DNA of 64,000 bases, taken from assembly GCA_963752505.1 (NCBI GenBank), contig CAVVYM010000008.1:62001-126000 (forward strand), written 5' to 3'. Of the stretch, positions 51,999 to 60,938 are shown in pieces. The notes beneath the pieces were generated by a model. It did not search any database and had not been told where the DNA came from. It saw only the letters and a list, made by a program, of their open reading frames with translations. The translations under genes and the position numbers were made by a program. This DNA is from JACJWR01 sp963752505. Its GTDB lineage: Bacteria; Actinomycetota; Actinomycetes; S36-B12; UBA10799. The stretch's first letter is position 1, and every line of letters starts with the position of its first letter.

Positions 51999-52865
51999 CT
52001 AATCGAAACTTTGTATTGCTTCTTCATCGCTCAGCCCGCCACCGTCAAAGGCAGTGAGTACCCAAGGACCTGCAGGCGTCACCGCGACCGTGTGCTCCCA
52101 GTGCGCGGCCCGCACACCTGAGCGAGTCACCACCGTCCAGCCATCGTCGAGTTCATCAACTGCGTCTCCCCCAGCGGTGATCATCGGCTCAATCGCAATC
52201 ACCATTCCCGCCCGCAGAGTGGCGCCTCGACCCGGCCGACCGGTGTTGGGGATGTTGGGCTCCATGTGCAGCGCCGATCCGATGCCGTGCCCGGTGTAGC
52301 CGGCCACGATGCCGTAGCCGGGTTGGGCGCGGCGCACGGAGGTGGCAATGGCATGCCCGATATCGCCCACCCGCGCACCCACCTGAGCCGCCGCGATACC
52401 GGCGAACAAGGCCTGCCGGGTCACATCCGACAGCCGCGCATCCGTCGGATCCTGACGCTCCCCGACCAGAACGGTCACCGCCGCGTCACCGTGCCAGCCA
52501 TCGCCGTGCCAGCCCGGCGGAACCGAGCCGTCGGGTGCCCGCACAATGGCGCCGCAGTCGATCGACACCACATCGCCTTCGCTCAGCACTCGTGGCCCCG
52601 GGATGCCGTGGATGACCTCCTCGTTGACGGAGATGCACACATGCGCTGGGAAACCCCCGTAGCCCAGAAAACTGGGCTCCGCGCCGGCGTCGGCTATGAC
52701 CCTCGCCGCCACCTCATCGAGGTCGCCCGTCGTCACTCCTGGCCGCGCCGCCTGTGCTGTCGCAGCCAGCGCCTGCGCCACCACCAGCCCCGCCGACCGC
52801 ATCAGCCGCAGTTGCTCGGGGGGCTTGATTTCAAAGCGTGGACGCCGGAACACCGCACTCCTCAT
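51999..52865 (-). CDS. map: Methionine aminopeptidase, type I, with duplicated metal-site motif
   Basis: Removes N-terminal Met from new proteins. The 288-residue protein keeps the metal ligands in VSIDCGAI, GWHGDAAVTV, GYTGHGIG and the two glutamates of AIEPMI and WEHTV. Between the first and second ligands there is an insertion of about 13 residues ending in a direct repeat GWHGD-GWHGD, encoded by a 15-bp tandem duplication near 52485-52515. The second copy matches the normal AAVTV context. ATG at 52865 lies 7 nt after TAGGGT (52873-52878), so it can be transcribed separately from adk as a leaderless mRNA. Confidence 0.93.
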   Translation of the reverse strand: MRSAVFRRPRFEIKPPEQLRLMRSAGLVVAQALAATAQAARPGVTTGDLDEVAARVIADAGAEPSFLGYGGFPAHVCISVNEEVIHGIPGPRVLSEGDVVSIDCGAIVRAPDGSVPPGWHGDGWHGDAAVTVLVGERQDPTDARLSDVTRQALFAGIAAAQVGARVGDIGHAIATSVRRAQPGYGIVAGYTGHGIGSALHMEPNIPNTGRPGRGATLRAGMVIAIEPMITAGGDAVDELDDGWTVVTRSGVRAAHWEHTVAVTPAGPWVLTAFDGGGLSDEEAIQSFD

Positions 52866-53024
52866 CTGGTCAACCCTAGCCTTGCGCGGTCAGCACCCCG
52901 GCCGCTGTCAACTCGGCATAGGTCCCGGAGTGCGTCACCTCCGGAGCCACCGGAAGTTGGCCGCGCAGCACGCGCGCGGTACGCCACGACAGCACGATTG
53001 ACATCACCGCGCTGGTGGAAGGGT

Positions 53025-53591
53025 TCAGCCGCCGAGCACGGCGACGATCCGGGCGTTGACATCGTCGATGCCGCCCATACCGTCGACCTTGCGCACCAGG
53101 CCACGCTCCGAGTAGACCGCCACGATGGGCTCGGTCTCCGCGGCGTAGACCTGCAAGCGGCGGGTAATCACTTCCTCGGTGTCATCTGCGCGGCCTTCCT
53201 TGGCAGCTCGGTCGAGCAGGCGGGCAGTCACCTCGGCAGCATCGGCGGTGATCTCCACCACGGCATCCAGTTTCTTACCTTGGTCGGCGAGGATGCTGTC
53301 CAACTCGTCGACCTGAGGCAGCGTGCGCGGGTAGCCGTCGAGCAGGAATCCGGGCTCGGTGTCCGGCTGGGCCAGACGATCCCGCACCATCGCGTTGGTC
53401 ACCGAATCGGGCACGTACTCGCCGCGGGACATGTACTTCTGGGCTTCTACCCCAAGGTCTGTGCCACCCTTGACGTTGGCCCGGAAGATCTCGCCAGTGG
53501 AGATGTGCGGGATGCCGAACTTGGCCGCAATCAACTTTGCCTGGGTGCCTTTGCCGGCGCCTGGCGGTCCGATCAGGATCAGTGAGGTCAT
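53025..53591 (-). CDS. adk: Adenylate kinase
   Basis: Interconverts AMP, ATP and ADP. The 188-residue protein has the P-loop GPPGAGKGT (8-16), ISTGEIFR, GFLLDGYPRT and a short lid without zinc cysteines, as in other actinobacteria. The ATG overlaps the secY stop by 4 nt (ATGA). The 159 nt between adk and map hold the map -10 box (52873-52878) and no further gene. Confidence 0.97.
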   Translation of the reverse strand: MTSLILIGPPGAGKGTQAKLIAAKFGIPHISTGEIFRANVKGGTDLGVEAQKYMSRGEYVPDSVTNAMVRDRLAQPDTEPGFLLDGYPRTLPQVDELDSILADQGKKLDAVVEITADAAEVTARLLDRAAKEGRADDTEEVITRRLQVYAAETEPIVAVYSERGLVRKVDGMGGIDDVNARIVAVLGG

Positions 53592-54883
53592 CGCAGGAAT
53601 CCTTCATAGTTGCGCTGCTGCAGTTGGGACTGCAGCTGCTTTACGGTGTCGAGTCCCACGCCCACCATGATCAGCAACGACGTGCCGCCGAACAGGAAAC
53701 TCTGTCCGACACCTAGGAAGGCGAATCCGGCAAACGGGATGATCGCGATTATGCCCAGGTATAGCGACCCGGGGAAGGTCAAACGGGTGAGAACGTAGTT
53801 CAGGTACTCCGCCGTCGGCCGGCCCGGCCGGATTCCGGGGATGAACCCGCCGTACTTCTTCATGTCGTCCGCGACGTCCACCGGGTTGAAGGTGATGGCC
53901 ACGTAGAAGTAGGCGAAGAAGATGATCAACAGGAAGTACGTGGCGAGGTACAGCGGCTCAGTGCCCGTGGTGAAGTTGCGCTGCACCCACTGCGACCAGC
54001 CCGAGGTGCTCCCTGACAGTGAGACCACCAGTTGCGGAATGTAGAGCAGTGAGGAGGCGAAGATGACCGGGATGACACCGGCCATGTTGACCTTCAGCGG
54101 AATGTAGGTCGAGGCGCCGCCGTAGAGCTTGTTGCCGACCATGCGTTTCGCGTACTGCACCGGGATGCGCCGTTGCGCCTGCTCCACGAACACCACGGCA
54201 ACGATGGTGATGACAGCCACCAGAAGGACGAGGCCGAAGGTGAACGCGCCGCGGCTTTGGTAGATGGCCGCGAATTGGGCCGGGAAGCCCGAGAGGATCG
54301 AGGCGAAGATCAGCAGGCTCATGCCGTTGCCGATGCCGCGCTCGGTGATCATCTCGCCGAACCACATCACGACCACGGTTCCGGTGGTCATCACCAGAAT
54401 CATCGTGAGGATCACTGCGAGCGACTGGTCGGGCACAATGTTCTCTGAACACCCGGAAAAGAGGCGCCCGGGCGTGCGGGCCAGCGCCACGATGCCGGTG
54501 GTCTGCAGCACGGCCAGACCCACGGTGAGGTAGCGCGTGTACTGCGTCATCTTGGCTTGCCCGGATTGGCCCTCCTTCTTGAGCGCCTCCAGGCGTGGAA
54601 TCACCACCGTGAGCAGTTGGATGATGATGCTCGCGGTGATGTAGGGCACCACACCTAGGGCGAACACGCTTAGTTGCAGCAGCGCACCGCCGCTGAAGAG
54701 GTTGATCAAGCCATAGAGGGAGTTGCCCTCGACAAGTTCGATACAGCGCTGGACGCTGGAGTAGTCCACGCCGGGGGTTGGGACCACCGCGCCGAGCCGG
54801 TACAAGGCGAGAAGTCCCAGCGTGAACAGGACCTTCGTGCGCAGATCCGGCGTGCGGAAGATCGACGCTATGGCCGAGAGCAC
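53588..54883 (-). CDS. secY: Preprotein translocase subunit SecY
   Basis: The channel subunit of the Sec translocon, ten membrane helices, 431 residues. It begins at the second of two GTG codons (54883), because GGAGG is then 5 nt away and the start VLSAIASIFRTPDLR matches other SecY proteins; the GTG at 54889 would collide with the ribosome site. GGASTYIPLKVNMAGVIP and the C-terminal GGTSLLIMVGVGLDT are conserved. It is separated from rplO by an inserted hydrolase gene, so secY-adk must have its own promoter in the 365-bp gap 54884-55248, where no other feature is clear. Confidence 0.97.
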   Translation of the reverse strand: MLSAIASIFRTPDLRTKVLFTLGLLALYRLGAVVPTPGVDYSSVQRCIELVEGNSLYGLINLFSGGALLQLSVFALGVVPYITASIIIQLLTVVIPRLEALKKEGQSGQAKMTQYTRYLTVGLAVLQTTGIVALARTPGRLFSGCSENIVPDQSLAVILTMILVMTTGTVVVMWFGEMITERGIGNGMSLLIFASILSGFPAQFAAIYQSRGAFTFGLVLLVAVITIVAVVFVEQAQRRIPVQYAKRMVGNKLYGGASTYIPLKVNMAGVIPVIFASSLLYIPQLVVSLSGSTSGWSQWVQRNFTTGTEPLYLATYFLLIIFFAYFYVAITFNPVDVADDMKKYGGFIPGIRPGRPTAEYLNYVLTRLTFPGSLYLGIIAIIPFAGFAFLGVGQSFLFGGTSLLIMVGVGLDTVKQLQSQLQQRNYEGFLR

Positions 54884-55248
54884 TGCCACCTCCGATTGGG
54901 GAACACTGTCTTATGCAAACCCCCGCAACCCACGGATGGCAGCACGCAAGAACCTGAGCCTAACAGCGCCCGCAGAGTCAGCCGCGGCCCAGGCACCGCG
55001 ACGGCGGCGCGGCGCCGCCCCGACAGGCTAGCCGCGAGGCTGGGCGGGATAGCTGATGCGCCAGTCGCCCGTGTCCGGAATGGTGGCCAGGTCGCGGGTT
55101 GCGCCGGCGCAGAGGGCCGAGGCACGAGGCCCACCGGGACGTAGGCCCCCAGGGCCACCGGCACCAGAATCCGCGGATTCCACCAGCCGACGTGCCGGGG
55201 GCGCACCGACGCCCTGAAGGACTTTTCGCAGTCGCACTTCGAGTTTCG

Positions 55249-56388
55249 CTAGGTGGTCGTTTGGTCGGATCCTTGGGAGGGTGGGGGTAGGAGGCCCGTC
55301 AGGAAGGTGCGGGCCCTTCCGACGTACCACGGCAACACTTTGCCCCGCTCGTGGAATCCGACATGGCCGCCGTGACGGGTGATGGCTCGCTCCACGTACC
55401 CGCGACGCGCGAGCGCCCCCCAGTCCGTGTGCAGGTATGGGCTGGGCGCGATCATCGGATCGTCGAGCGCATGGATCACGAGGGTGGGCACAGTGATGCG
55501 CGGCAGATAGGGCGCAGCAGAGTTCACCTCGTAGTACTCCCCCGCGTCGCGCCAACCGTGCCGCGGCGCGGTGATCACGTCATCGAACTCCGGCAGCGTC
55601 CGTGCCCGTTCGACGCCCGCCTCCTCGGCGGCCGTCAGCCGAGACGAACCGTCGGGCGCCGGGGCCATGGCATCGCGGCGCAGAGTGCGCACGATGGCCT
55701 TCTCGTACACGCCGAACAGGCTGTTGCTCAGATGGGTCGAGCCCACCGCCAGGTCCAGCGGAGCCGAGACCGCGACACCTCCGGCGATCGGCAGTCCTTC
55801 GTAGGGTTCACCGAGGAGTTTCAGCGTCATGGCCCCACCGAGGGAAAAGCCCATGACGTACAGCGCGGGTTGCCCGTCCTTCCCCACAGCTTCGGTCTGC
55901 TCGGCCAGCGATGCGAGCACAGCTCTGAGGTCGTCGGTCTTTCCGGCGTGGTAGGTGTGCCTGGTGGTGGCCTTGGACTGCCCCGCACTGCGCAGATCTA
56001 CGCGCGCCACGTTGAAGCCCGCAGCCAACAGGCCCGCAGCGCTGGCACGCATGTAGACCGATTCCGCGGACCCGCCAAGGCCGTGCACCAGCAGCACCAC
56101 GCCTGAGCCGTGCGCAGGCCCGCCGCTGGCCCCGCGAGCCGGGAGCGGACGTTCACCCCCGCCGGGTGCGGCTCTGTGCCCCAACCGGCTGCGGTGCAGA
56201 ACCACGGCCAACCGGTCGCCGCTGTCGTCGGGCATGGACACCGACAGCGTGCGCGACGTCCCGTAGCGGTGGAGGTCGTAAGTTCGGGCTCGCACTCGAT
56301 TTCGAATTGACTGCAGGTGCCCGGAACGGAGCCCCGCCGGCACCTGGAAGTCTGCGTTGACCACCCCGAGGCCGAAACGTGACGTCAC
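55249..56388 (-). CDS. YheT-like alpha/beta hydrolase
   Basis: About 379 residues. VHGLGGSAES (oxyanion region), VDLRSAGQS, GFSLGGAM (nucleophile Ser), ALDDPMIAP (Asp) and GGHVGFHE (His) match the YheT/ABHD group of esterases. The frame is open from ATG 56472; GTG at 56388 fits the family start better, and GTG at 56364 is also possible. It lies between rplO and secY, which are adjacent in most bacteria, so it is an insertion in the spc operon. The upstream 353 bp hold the rplO terminator and otherwise nothing recognisable. Confidence 0.82.
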   Translation of the reverse strand: MTSRFGLGVVNADFQVPAGLRSGHLQSIRNRVRARTYDLHRYGTSRTLSVSMPDDSGDRLAVVLHRSRLGHRAAPGGGERPLPARGASGGPAHGSGVVLLVHGLGGSAESVYMRASAAGLLAAGFNVARVDLRSAGQSKATTRHTYHAGKTDDLRAVLASLAEQTEAVGKDGQPALYVMGFSLGGAMTLKLLGEPYEGLPIAGGVAVSAPLDLAVGSTHLSNSLFGVYEKAIVRTLRRDAMAPAPDGSSRLTAAEEAGVERARTLPEFDDVITAPRHGWRDAGEYYEVNSAAPYLPRITVPTLVIHALDDPMIAPSPYLHTDWGALARRGYVERAITRHGGHVGFHERGKVLPWYVGRARTFLTGLLPPPSQGSDQTTT

Positions 56389-56671
56389 GTTCGTCAGGGT
56401 GGCATAGGTTCTCCGATGACCGCCAACCCCTGCGCGTCGTCGAGGGATAGATTCGCCGAGTTCACACCCCATTCGGCGAGGTGGCCGCCAGCCCGGAAGC
56501 CAACCGCAGCAATTTGAGGGAGTTATTCGCCCGAGAACGCCCCCAAACTCCCCCCAAATCCTGCATCTGGTCCCGTAGCCAGTCTGCGCGCAAACGAATC
56601 GCGCCTCTTCTGCGCGGTTCGACGGTAATCGACGGCTACGGCGTCGCCGCCGGGTGCGACGCGCACGACAA

Positions 56672-56723
56672 AGGGGTGCGGCGAGGGCCGCGGGATTGAT
56701 CCCGCGGCCCTCGCCGCACCCCT
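56672..56723 (-). terminator. Terminator of the S10/spc operon after rplO
   Basis: A perfect inverted repeat of 25 bp (arms 56672-56696 and 56699-56723, GGGGTGCGGCGAGGG and on) lies 19 nt after the rplO stop, followed on the minus strand by TTTG. It is one of the strongest hairpins in the window and separates rplO from the hydrolase and secY. Confidence 0.8.
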
Positions 56724-56741
56724 CTGCAAAGTCGGATTGGC

Positions 56742-57194
56742 CTACTTGTCGGCCACCGTGCCGCCGGCGGCGGCAATCTTCTCCGCAGCCGACTTCGACA
56801 CTGCGTCGACATCGACGTTGAGGGCCACCGCGAGATCGCCATCACCGAGGACCTTCACCTTGTGCCCACGACGCACAGCGCCCTTGGCCACCAGGTCGTC
56901 GACAGTCACGTCACCACCGGAGGGGTAGAGCGCAGCGAGTTGCGAGACGTTGACCACCTGAAAGGTGACCTTGTTGGGGTTCTTAAAGCCCTTGAGCTTC
57001 GGCAACCGCATGTGCAGCGGCATCTGGCCACCCTCAAAGGCGGCAGGCACTTGGTTGCGTGCCTTGGTCCCCTTCGTACCGCGGCCAGCGGTCTTGCCTT
57101 TGCTGGCCTCTCCCCGACCCTTGCGGGTCTTCTCGGTCTTGGCGCCGGGCGCCGGTCGCAGATGATGAACTTTCAGAGTGCCCATGGCGCTCAT
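56742..57194 (-). CDS. rplO: 50S ribosomal protein L15
   Basis: 150 residues. The N-terminal Gly/Lys/Arg-rich arm (about 17-60) and the MPLHMRLPKLKGFKN segment are typical. ATG at 57194 gives an ATGA overlap with rpmD; ATG at 57185 (MGTLKVHHL) is possible. It is the last gene before the 25-bp terminator. Confidence 0.97.
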   Translation of the reverse strand: MSAMGTLKVHHLRPAPGAKTEKTRKGRGEASKGKTAGRGTKGTKARNQVPAAFEGGQMPLHMRLPKLKGFKNPNKVTFQVVNVSQLAALYPSGGDVTVDDLVAKGAVRRGHKVKVLGDGDLAVALNVDVDAVSKSAAEKIAAAGGTVADK

Positions 57195-57370
57195 ACCTCC
57201 TCGACGGTCACGAGGTGCGAAACCGTCTGGATCATTCCCCGCACCTGGGGGTTGTCGTCCTTTGTGACAGTGTCACCGATGCGCTTGAGGCCCAGGCTAC
57301 GCAGGGTATTGCGTTGCTGGGACGTGCCGCCGATGACCGATTTCTTCTGGGTCACCTTCAACTCGGACAT
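57191..57370 (-). CDS. rpmD: 50S ribosomal protein L30
   Basis: 59 residues (MSELKVTQKKSVIGG), the short bacterial form. The ATG overlaps the rpsE stop by 1 nt (TGATG) and its stop overlaps rplO. A longer frame upstream lies inside rpsE and is rejected. Confidence 0.96.
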   Translation of the reverse strand: MSELKVTQKKSVIGGTSQQRNTLRSLGLKRIGDTVTKDDNPQVRGMIQTVSHLVTVEEV

Positions 57371-57936
57371 CAGGCGCTCCTCCCAGCCGCTTGCGCGCGC
57401 AGCATGGCTGCGGGGGCGACGTCCTCGAGGGGCAAGCCGCGACGGGCCGCAACCTGTTCGGGCCGCTCGAGTGCCTTGAGACCCGCCACCGTGGCGTGCA
57501 CGATGTTGATGGCGTTGTCGGAGCCGAGCGACTTGCTCAGCACGTCGGCGATGCCGGCGCACTCGAGCACTGCGCGAACGGCGCCGCCCGCGATCACACC
57601 GGTACCGGGCGAGGCCGGACGCAGCAAGACAACCGCCGCGCAGTCCTCACCGGTCACGGGGTGGGGAATGGTGCCCTGAATCCGGGGCACCTTGAAGAAG
57701 TTCTTCTTCGCCTCTTCCACACCCTTGGCAATGGCCGCGGGTACTTCCTTTGCTTTGCCGTAGCCGACGCCGACCGTGCCGTCGCCGTCACCGACCACAA
57801 CCAGGGCGGTGAAGCTGAAGCGTCGACCACCCTTGACCACCTTGGCGACGCGGTTGATCGCAACCACGCGCTCAAGGAATTGGCTCTTCTCGGCGCCGCG
57901 GGAGTCCCGGCCCCCGCTCCTGCGCTGTGCAGCCAT
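57370..57936 (-). CDS. rpsE: 30S ribosomal protein S5
   Basis: 188 residues with the S5 double-stranded RNA-binding domain (LERVVAINRVAKVVKGGRRF) and GVIAGGAVRAVLECAGI in the C-terminal domain. It helps translational accuracy. It follows rplR by 49 nt. Confidence 0.97.
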   Translation of the reverse strand: MAAQRRSGGRDSRGAEKSQFLERVVAINRVAKVVKGGRRFSFTALVVVGDGDGTVGVGYGKAKEVPAAIAKGVEEAKKNFFKVPRIQGTIPHPVTGEDCAAVVLLRPASPGTGVIAGGAVRAVLECAGIADVLSKSLGSDNAINIVHATVAGLKALERPEQVAARRGLPLEDVAPAAMLRAQAAGRSA

Positions 57937-57985
57937 CGTGTACGTACCTCTTTCGTCTCGTCGTGTGCGTAGTCTCGGCCGGGCG

Positions 57986-58360
57986 CTACAGCGTCAGGCC
58001 GGCTTCGCGGGCACCGTCTGCCAGAGCAGCGACCCGACCTGCGTAGCGGTTGCCACCGCGGTCGAAGACGACGGTGTCGACTCCGACGGACTTGGCGCGT
58101 TCGGCAACAAGCTCTCCGACGCGGCGTGCCTTGGCTTTCTTGTCTCCGTCCAGGGCGCGAAGATCCGCTTCCATCGATGACGCCGACGCCAGCGTAACGC
58201 CTGCGGTGTCGTCGATGACCTGCGCGACCACGTGCTTGGCCGAGCGGAAGACCGCCAGGCGAGGACGCGCCGCCGAACCGTTGATGTGCTTGCGAACCCG
58301 GGTGTGCCGTCGAGCTCGCCCGGCGGCACGTGGGTTGGATGAGTGCTTGGTGTGGGCCAT
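57986..58360 (-). CDS. rplR: 50S ribosomal protein L18
   Basis: 124 residues; binds 5S rRNA. The N-terminal RRHTRVRKHINGSAARPRL and the C-terminal FDRGGNRYAGRVAALADG motif are conserved. It starts 3 nt after rplF. Confidence 0.97.
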   Translation of the reverse strand: MAHTKHSSNPRAAGRARRHTRVRKHINGSAARPRLAVFRSAKHVVAQVIDDTAGVTLASASSMEADLRALDGDKKAKARRVGELVAERAKSVGVDTVVFDRGGNRYAGRVAALADGAREAGLTL

Positions 58361-58363
58361 GGC

Positions 58364-58900
58364 CTACTTACCCGCCTTTCCGGCCTTGCGACGGATCACC
58401 TCGTCCGCATACCGCACGCCCTTGCCCTTGTAGGGGTCCAGCTTGCGGATCTTGCGGATCTTGGCGGCAATCTCGCCGACTTGCTGCTTGTCGATGCCCG
58501 TGATGGTGAATTTGGTGGGGGCCTCGACTCCGAATTGGATGCCCTCCGGCGCCTTCACAAGCACCGGGTGGCTGTAGCCGAGGGAGAACTCGAGATCCGA
58601 GCCCTTGGCGACCACGCGGTAGCCGGTGCCGGAGATCTCCATCTTCTTGGAGTAGCCCTCTGTAACGCCGATGATCATGTTGTTGACCAGCGATCGGGTG
58701 AGGCCGTGAAGTGCGCGGTTGCGGCGCTCGTCGTTGGGTCGCGAGACCACGACGCTGCCGTCGTCGAGCGCAACCTTGATGGGCTCGACGACCGTGAGGT
58801 CGAGGTTGCCCTTGGGGCCGGTGACCTTCAGCAGCTGACCGTCGATGTCCACCGTCACGCCGTTGGGCACGGGGATTGGCAAACGTCCGATTCGAGACAT
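58364..58900 (-). CDS. rplF: 50S ribosomal protein L6
   Basis: 178 residues in two similar domains, beginning MSRIGRLPIPVPNGV and containing the C-terminal PYKGKGVRYADE signature. It lies 16 nt after rpsH. Confidence 0.97.
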   Translation of the reverse strand: MSRIGRLPIPVPNGVTVDIDGQLLKVTGPKGNLDLTVVEPIKVALDDGSVVVSRPNDERRNRALHGLTRSLVNNMIIGVTEGYSKKMEISGTGYRVVAKGSDLEFSLGYSHPVLVKAPEGIQFGVEAPTKFTITGIDKQQVGEIAAKIRKIRKLDPYKGKGVRYADEVIRRKAGKAGK

Positions 58901-58916
58901 GGTGTCTATGCTCCTC

Positions 58917-59315
58917 TCACCAGACGTAGGCGAGGACTTCCCCGCCTACACCCTGTGCCGCCGCCTGGCGGTCTGTGAGCAGACCCGCCGAGGTCGAAAT
59001 GATCGCGATTCCGAGGCCACCAAGCACCTTGGGCATGCCCGTGCTCTTCGCGTACACGCGCAGTCCGGGCTTGCTCACACGGCGGATGCCTGCGATGGAG
59101 CGCTCCCGGCTGGGGCCGTACTTCATCTGCACCGACAGCGTCTTGCCCACGCGGGCGTCCGACACGTCAAATCCTGCAACGTAGCCCTCGGACACCAGAA
59201 TCTTGGCGATGCCCTCCTTCAACTTGGAGTGCGGCATCGAAACGGTGTCGTGGTAGGCGGTGCTGCCGTTGCGCAGACGCGACAGCATGTCTGCGATGGG
59301 GTCAGTCATGGTCAT
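58917..59315 (-). CDS. rpsH: 30S ribosomal protein S8
   Basis: 132 residues, starting MTMTDPIADMLSRLRN, with the C-terminal VGGEVLAYVW. S8 represses the spc operon in E. coli by binding near rplE; no such site was confirmed here. It is separated from the S14 gene by 123 nt with no visible gene. Confidence 0.97.
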   Translation of the reverse strand: MTMTDPIADMLSRLRNGSTAYHDTVSMPHSKLKEGIAKILVSEGYVAGFDVSDARVGKTLSVQMKYGPSRERSIAGIRRVSKPGLRVYAKSTGMPKVLGGLGIAIISTSAGLLTDRQAAAQGVGGEVLAYVW

Positions 59316-59438
59316 GGTTGGCCGGTCTTCTTTCTCACTGTGGTTTCGCCCTGCCCGGGTTGCGGGCGTGGAGACCTTCAGCGTGGTGGGTCGGTTGGTG
59401 GCCGCACTGCGCGGGTGCGCAGGGCTGCCGATGAGTTG

Positions 59439-59624
59439 TTACCAGGAGCTCTTGGTGACGCCTGGCAGTTCGCCGCGGTGGGCCATCTCCCGAAGGCACA
59501 CGCGACAGAGGCCGAACTTGCGGTACACCGAGTGCGGCCGGCCGCAGCGGGTGCAGCGGGTGTAGGCGCGCACCTTGAACTTGGGAGTGCTGTTGGCCTT
59601 GTTGATCAATGCCTTCTTCGCCAC
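59439..59624 (-). CDS. rpsN: 30S ribosomal protein S14, zinc form
   Basis: A short zinc-type S14 of 61 residues, with CTRCGR and CRVC (two CxxC pairs) binding zinc. In many actinobacteria this copy is named rpsZ and sits here, while a zinc-free form lies elsewhere. It follows rplE by 4 nt. Confidence 0.97.
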   Translation of the reverse strand: MAKKALINKANSTPKFKVRAYTRCTRCGRPHSVYRKFGLCRVCLREMAHRGELPGVTKSSW

Positions 59625-59628
59625 GTGC

Positions 59629-60201
59629 TCACTTCTCCTTGAACGGGAAACCGAGCATGCGCAGCAGCGCCCGGCCCTGGTCGTCAGTCACTGCCGTCGT
59701 CACCACTGTGACGTCCATGCCGCGAGTGCGGTCAATCGAGTCCTGGTCGATCTCTGGGAACACCACCTGCTCGGTCAAGCCGAACGTGTAGTTGCCGTTC
59801 CCGTCGAACTGCTTGGGCGACAGGCCGCGGAAGTCGCGAATACGTGGCAGGGCCACACTCACGAGGCGGTCGAGGAACTCCCACATGCGGTCCCCGCGAA
59901 GGGTGGTGTGAGCGCCGATCGGCATTCCTTCCCGCAGCTTGAACTGCGCGATGGACTTGCGTGCGCGCGTCACCTGGGGCTTCTGCCCGGTGATGGTGGC
60001 GAGGTCGCGCACAGCGCCATCGATCACCTTCGAATCACGGGCGGCGTCGCCGACACCCATGTTGACGACGACCTTAACCACGCCGGGAACCTGCATCACG
60101 TTGGCCAGGTCGAACTCCGACTGCAACTCGGGCCGAATGGTCTCGAGGTACTTCTGCTTGAGCCGCGGCATCGTCCGCTGCTCGTCGAGGCTGGTGGTCA
60201 T
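59629..60201 (-). CDS. rplE: 50S ribosomal protein L5
   Basis: 190 residues; binds 5S rRNA and helps form a bridge to the small subunit. VVVNMGVGDA and GMDVTVVTTA are conserved. ATG at 60201 overlaps the rplX stop by 1 nt (TGATG); GTG at 60204 is an alternative. Confidence 0.97.
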   Translation of the reverse strand: MTTSLDEQRTMPRLKQKYLETIRPELQSEFDLANVMQVPGVVKVVVNMGVGDAARDSKVIDGAVRDLATITGQKPQVTRARKSIAQFKLREGMPIGAHTTLRGDRMWEFLDRLVSVALPRIRDFRGLSPKQFDGNGNYTFGLTEQVVFPEIDQDSIDRTRGMDVTVVTTAVTDDQGRALLRMLGFPFKEK

Positions 60202-60560
60202 CACACGTCCTTACCGCTGCGTCGACCGACTCGAACCCGCCGGGTAGCTTCCCGGGTGGTTCCGTCGGCACGAGTCTTCTCTACTGTCTCCTCGCGGCTG
60301 CCCACCCGCGTGGCCTTGCCGTCGCCGTCCACCAACATGACGTTGGAGACGTGGACTGCCGCCTCTTTGGTGATGAGTCCGCCTTCGCGGGCACCGCCCT
60401 GGCCGGGCGTGACCCGTTGGTGGCGCACCACTCGGTTGACGCCTTCAACAAGCACCCGGTTGGTTTCCGGGTACACCTTGAGGACGGTGCCCTCAAGGCC
60501 CTTGTCCTTGCCGGCGCGGACGAGCACAGTGTCGCCGGCCTTGATTTTCATCTTGGCCAT
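60201..60560 (-). CDS. rplX: 50S ribosomal protein L24
   Basis: 119 residues with the KOW segment (MKIKAGDTVLVRAGKDKG) and a basic C-terminal tail. It starts 2 nt after rplN. Confidence 0.97.
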   Translation of the reverse strand: MAKMKIKAGDTVLVRAGKDKGLEGTVLKVYPETNRVLVEGVNRVVRHQRVTPGQGGAREGGLITKEAAVHVSNVMLVDGDGKATRVGSREETVEKTRADGTTREATRRVRVGRRSGKDV

Positions 60561-60562
60561 GC

Positions 60563-60931
60563 TTAGAGCACCTCCGGGGCTAGCGAAATGATCTTCATGA
60601 AGCGCTTGTCGCGCAGCTCGCGCCCGACCGGGCCGAAGATGCGCGTGCCGCGAGGCTCACCGTCGTTCTTGAGCACGACGGCCGCGTTCTCGTCGAATCG
60701 GATGTACGAACCGTCGGTCCGGCGGGTCTGCTTGCGCACGCGCACCACAACCGCCTTGACGACGTCGCCCTTCTTCACGTTGCCGCCCGGAATGGCGTCC
60801 TTCACGCTGCACACAATCGTGTCGCCGATGCCCGCGTAGCGGCGGCCGGAACCGCCGAGCACGCGAATCACCAGCAACTCCTTGGCACCGGTGTTGTCCG
60901 CCACCCGAAGGCGGGACTCCTGCTGAATCAT
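60563..60931 (-). CDS. rplN: 50S ribosomal protein L14
   Basis: 122 residues beginning MIQQESRLRVADNTGAKEL, a very conserved L14 start, and ending in IISLAPEVL. It contacts both subunits through 23S rRNA. Confidence 0.98.
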   Translation of the reverse strand: MIQQESRLRVADNTGAKELLVIRVLGGSGRRYAGIGDTIVCSVKDAIPGGNVKKGDVVKAVVVRVRKQTRRTDGSYIRFDENAAVVLKNDGEPRGTRIFGPVGRELRDKRFMKIISLAPEVL

Positions 60932-60938
60932 TGGTTCC

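Noticed and set aside
55028..55237. Small 69-codon frame on the minus strand downstream of the YheT-like gene (GTG at 55237)
   Set aside because: It has no ribosome site or family match and its codons look like noise in a GC-rich frame. It is not annotated, although the 365-bp gap remains open.
56481..56699. 72-codon plus-strand frame upstream of the YheT-like gene
   Set aside because: It runs into the 25-bp terminator stem and has no ribosome site or homology cue.
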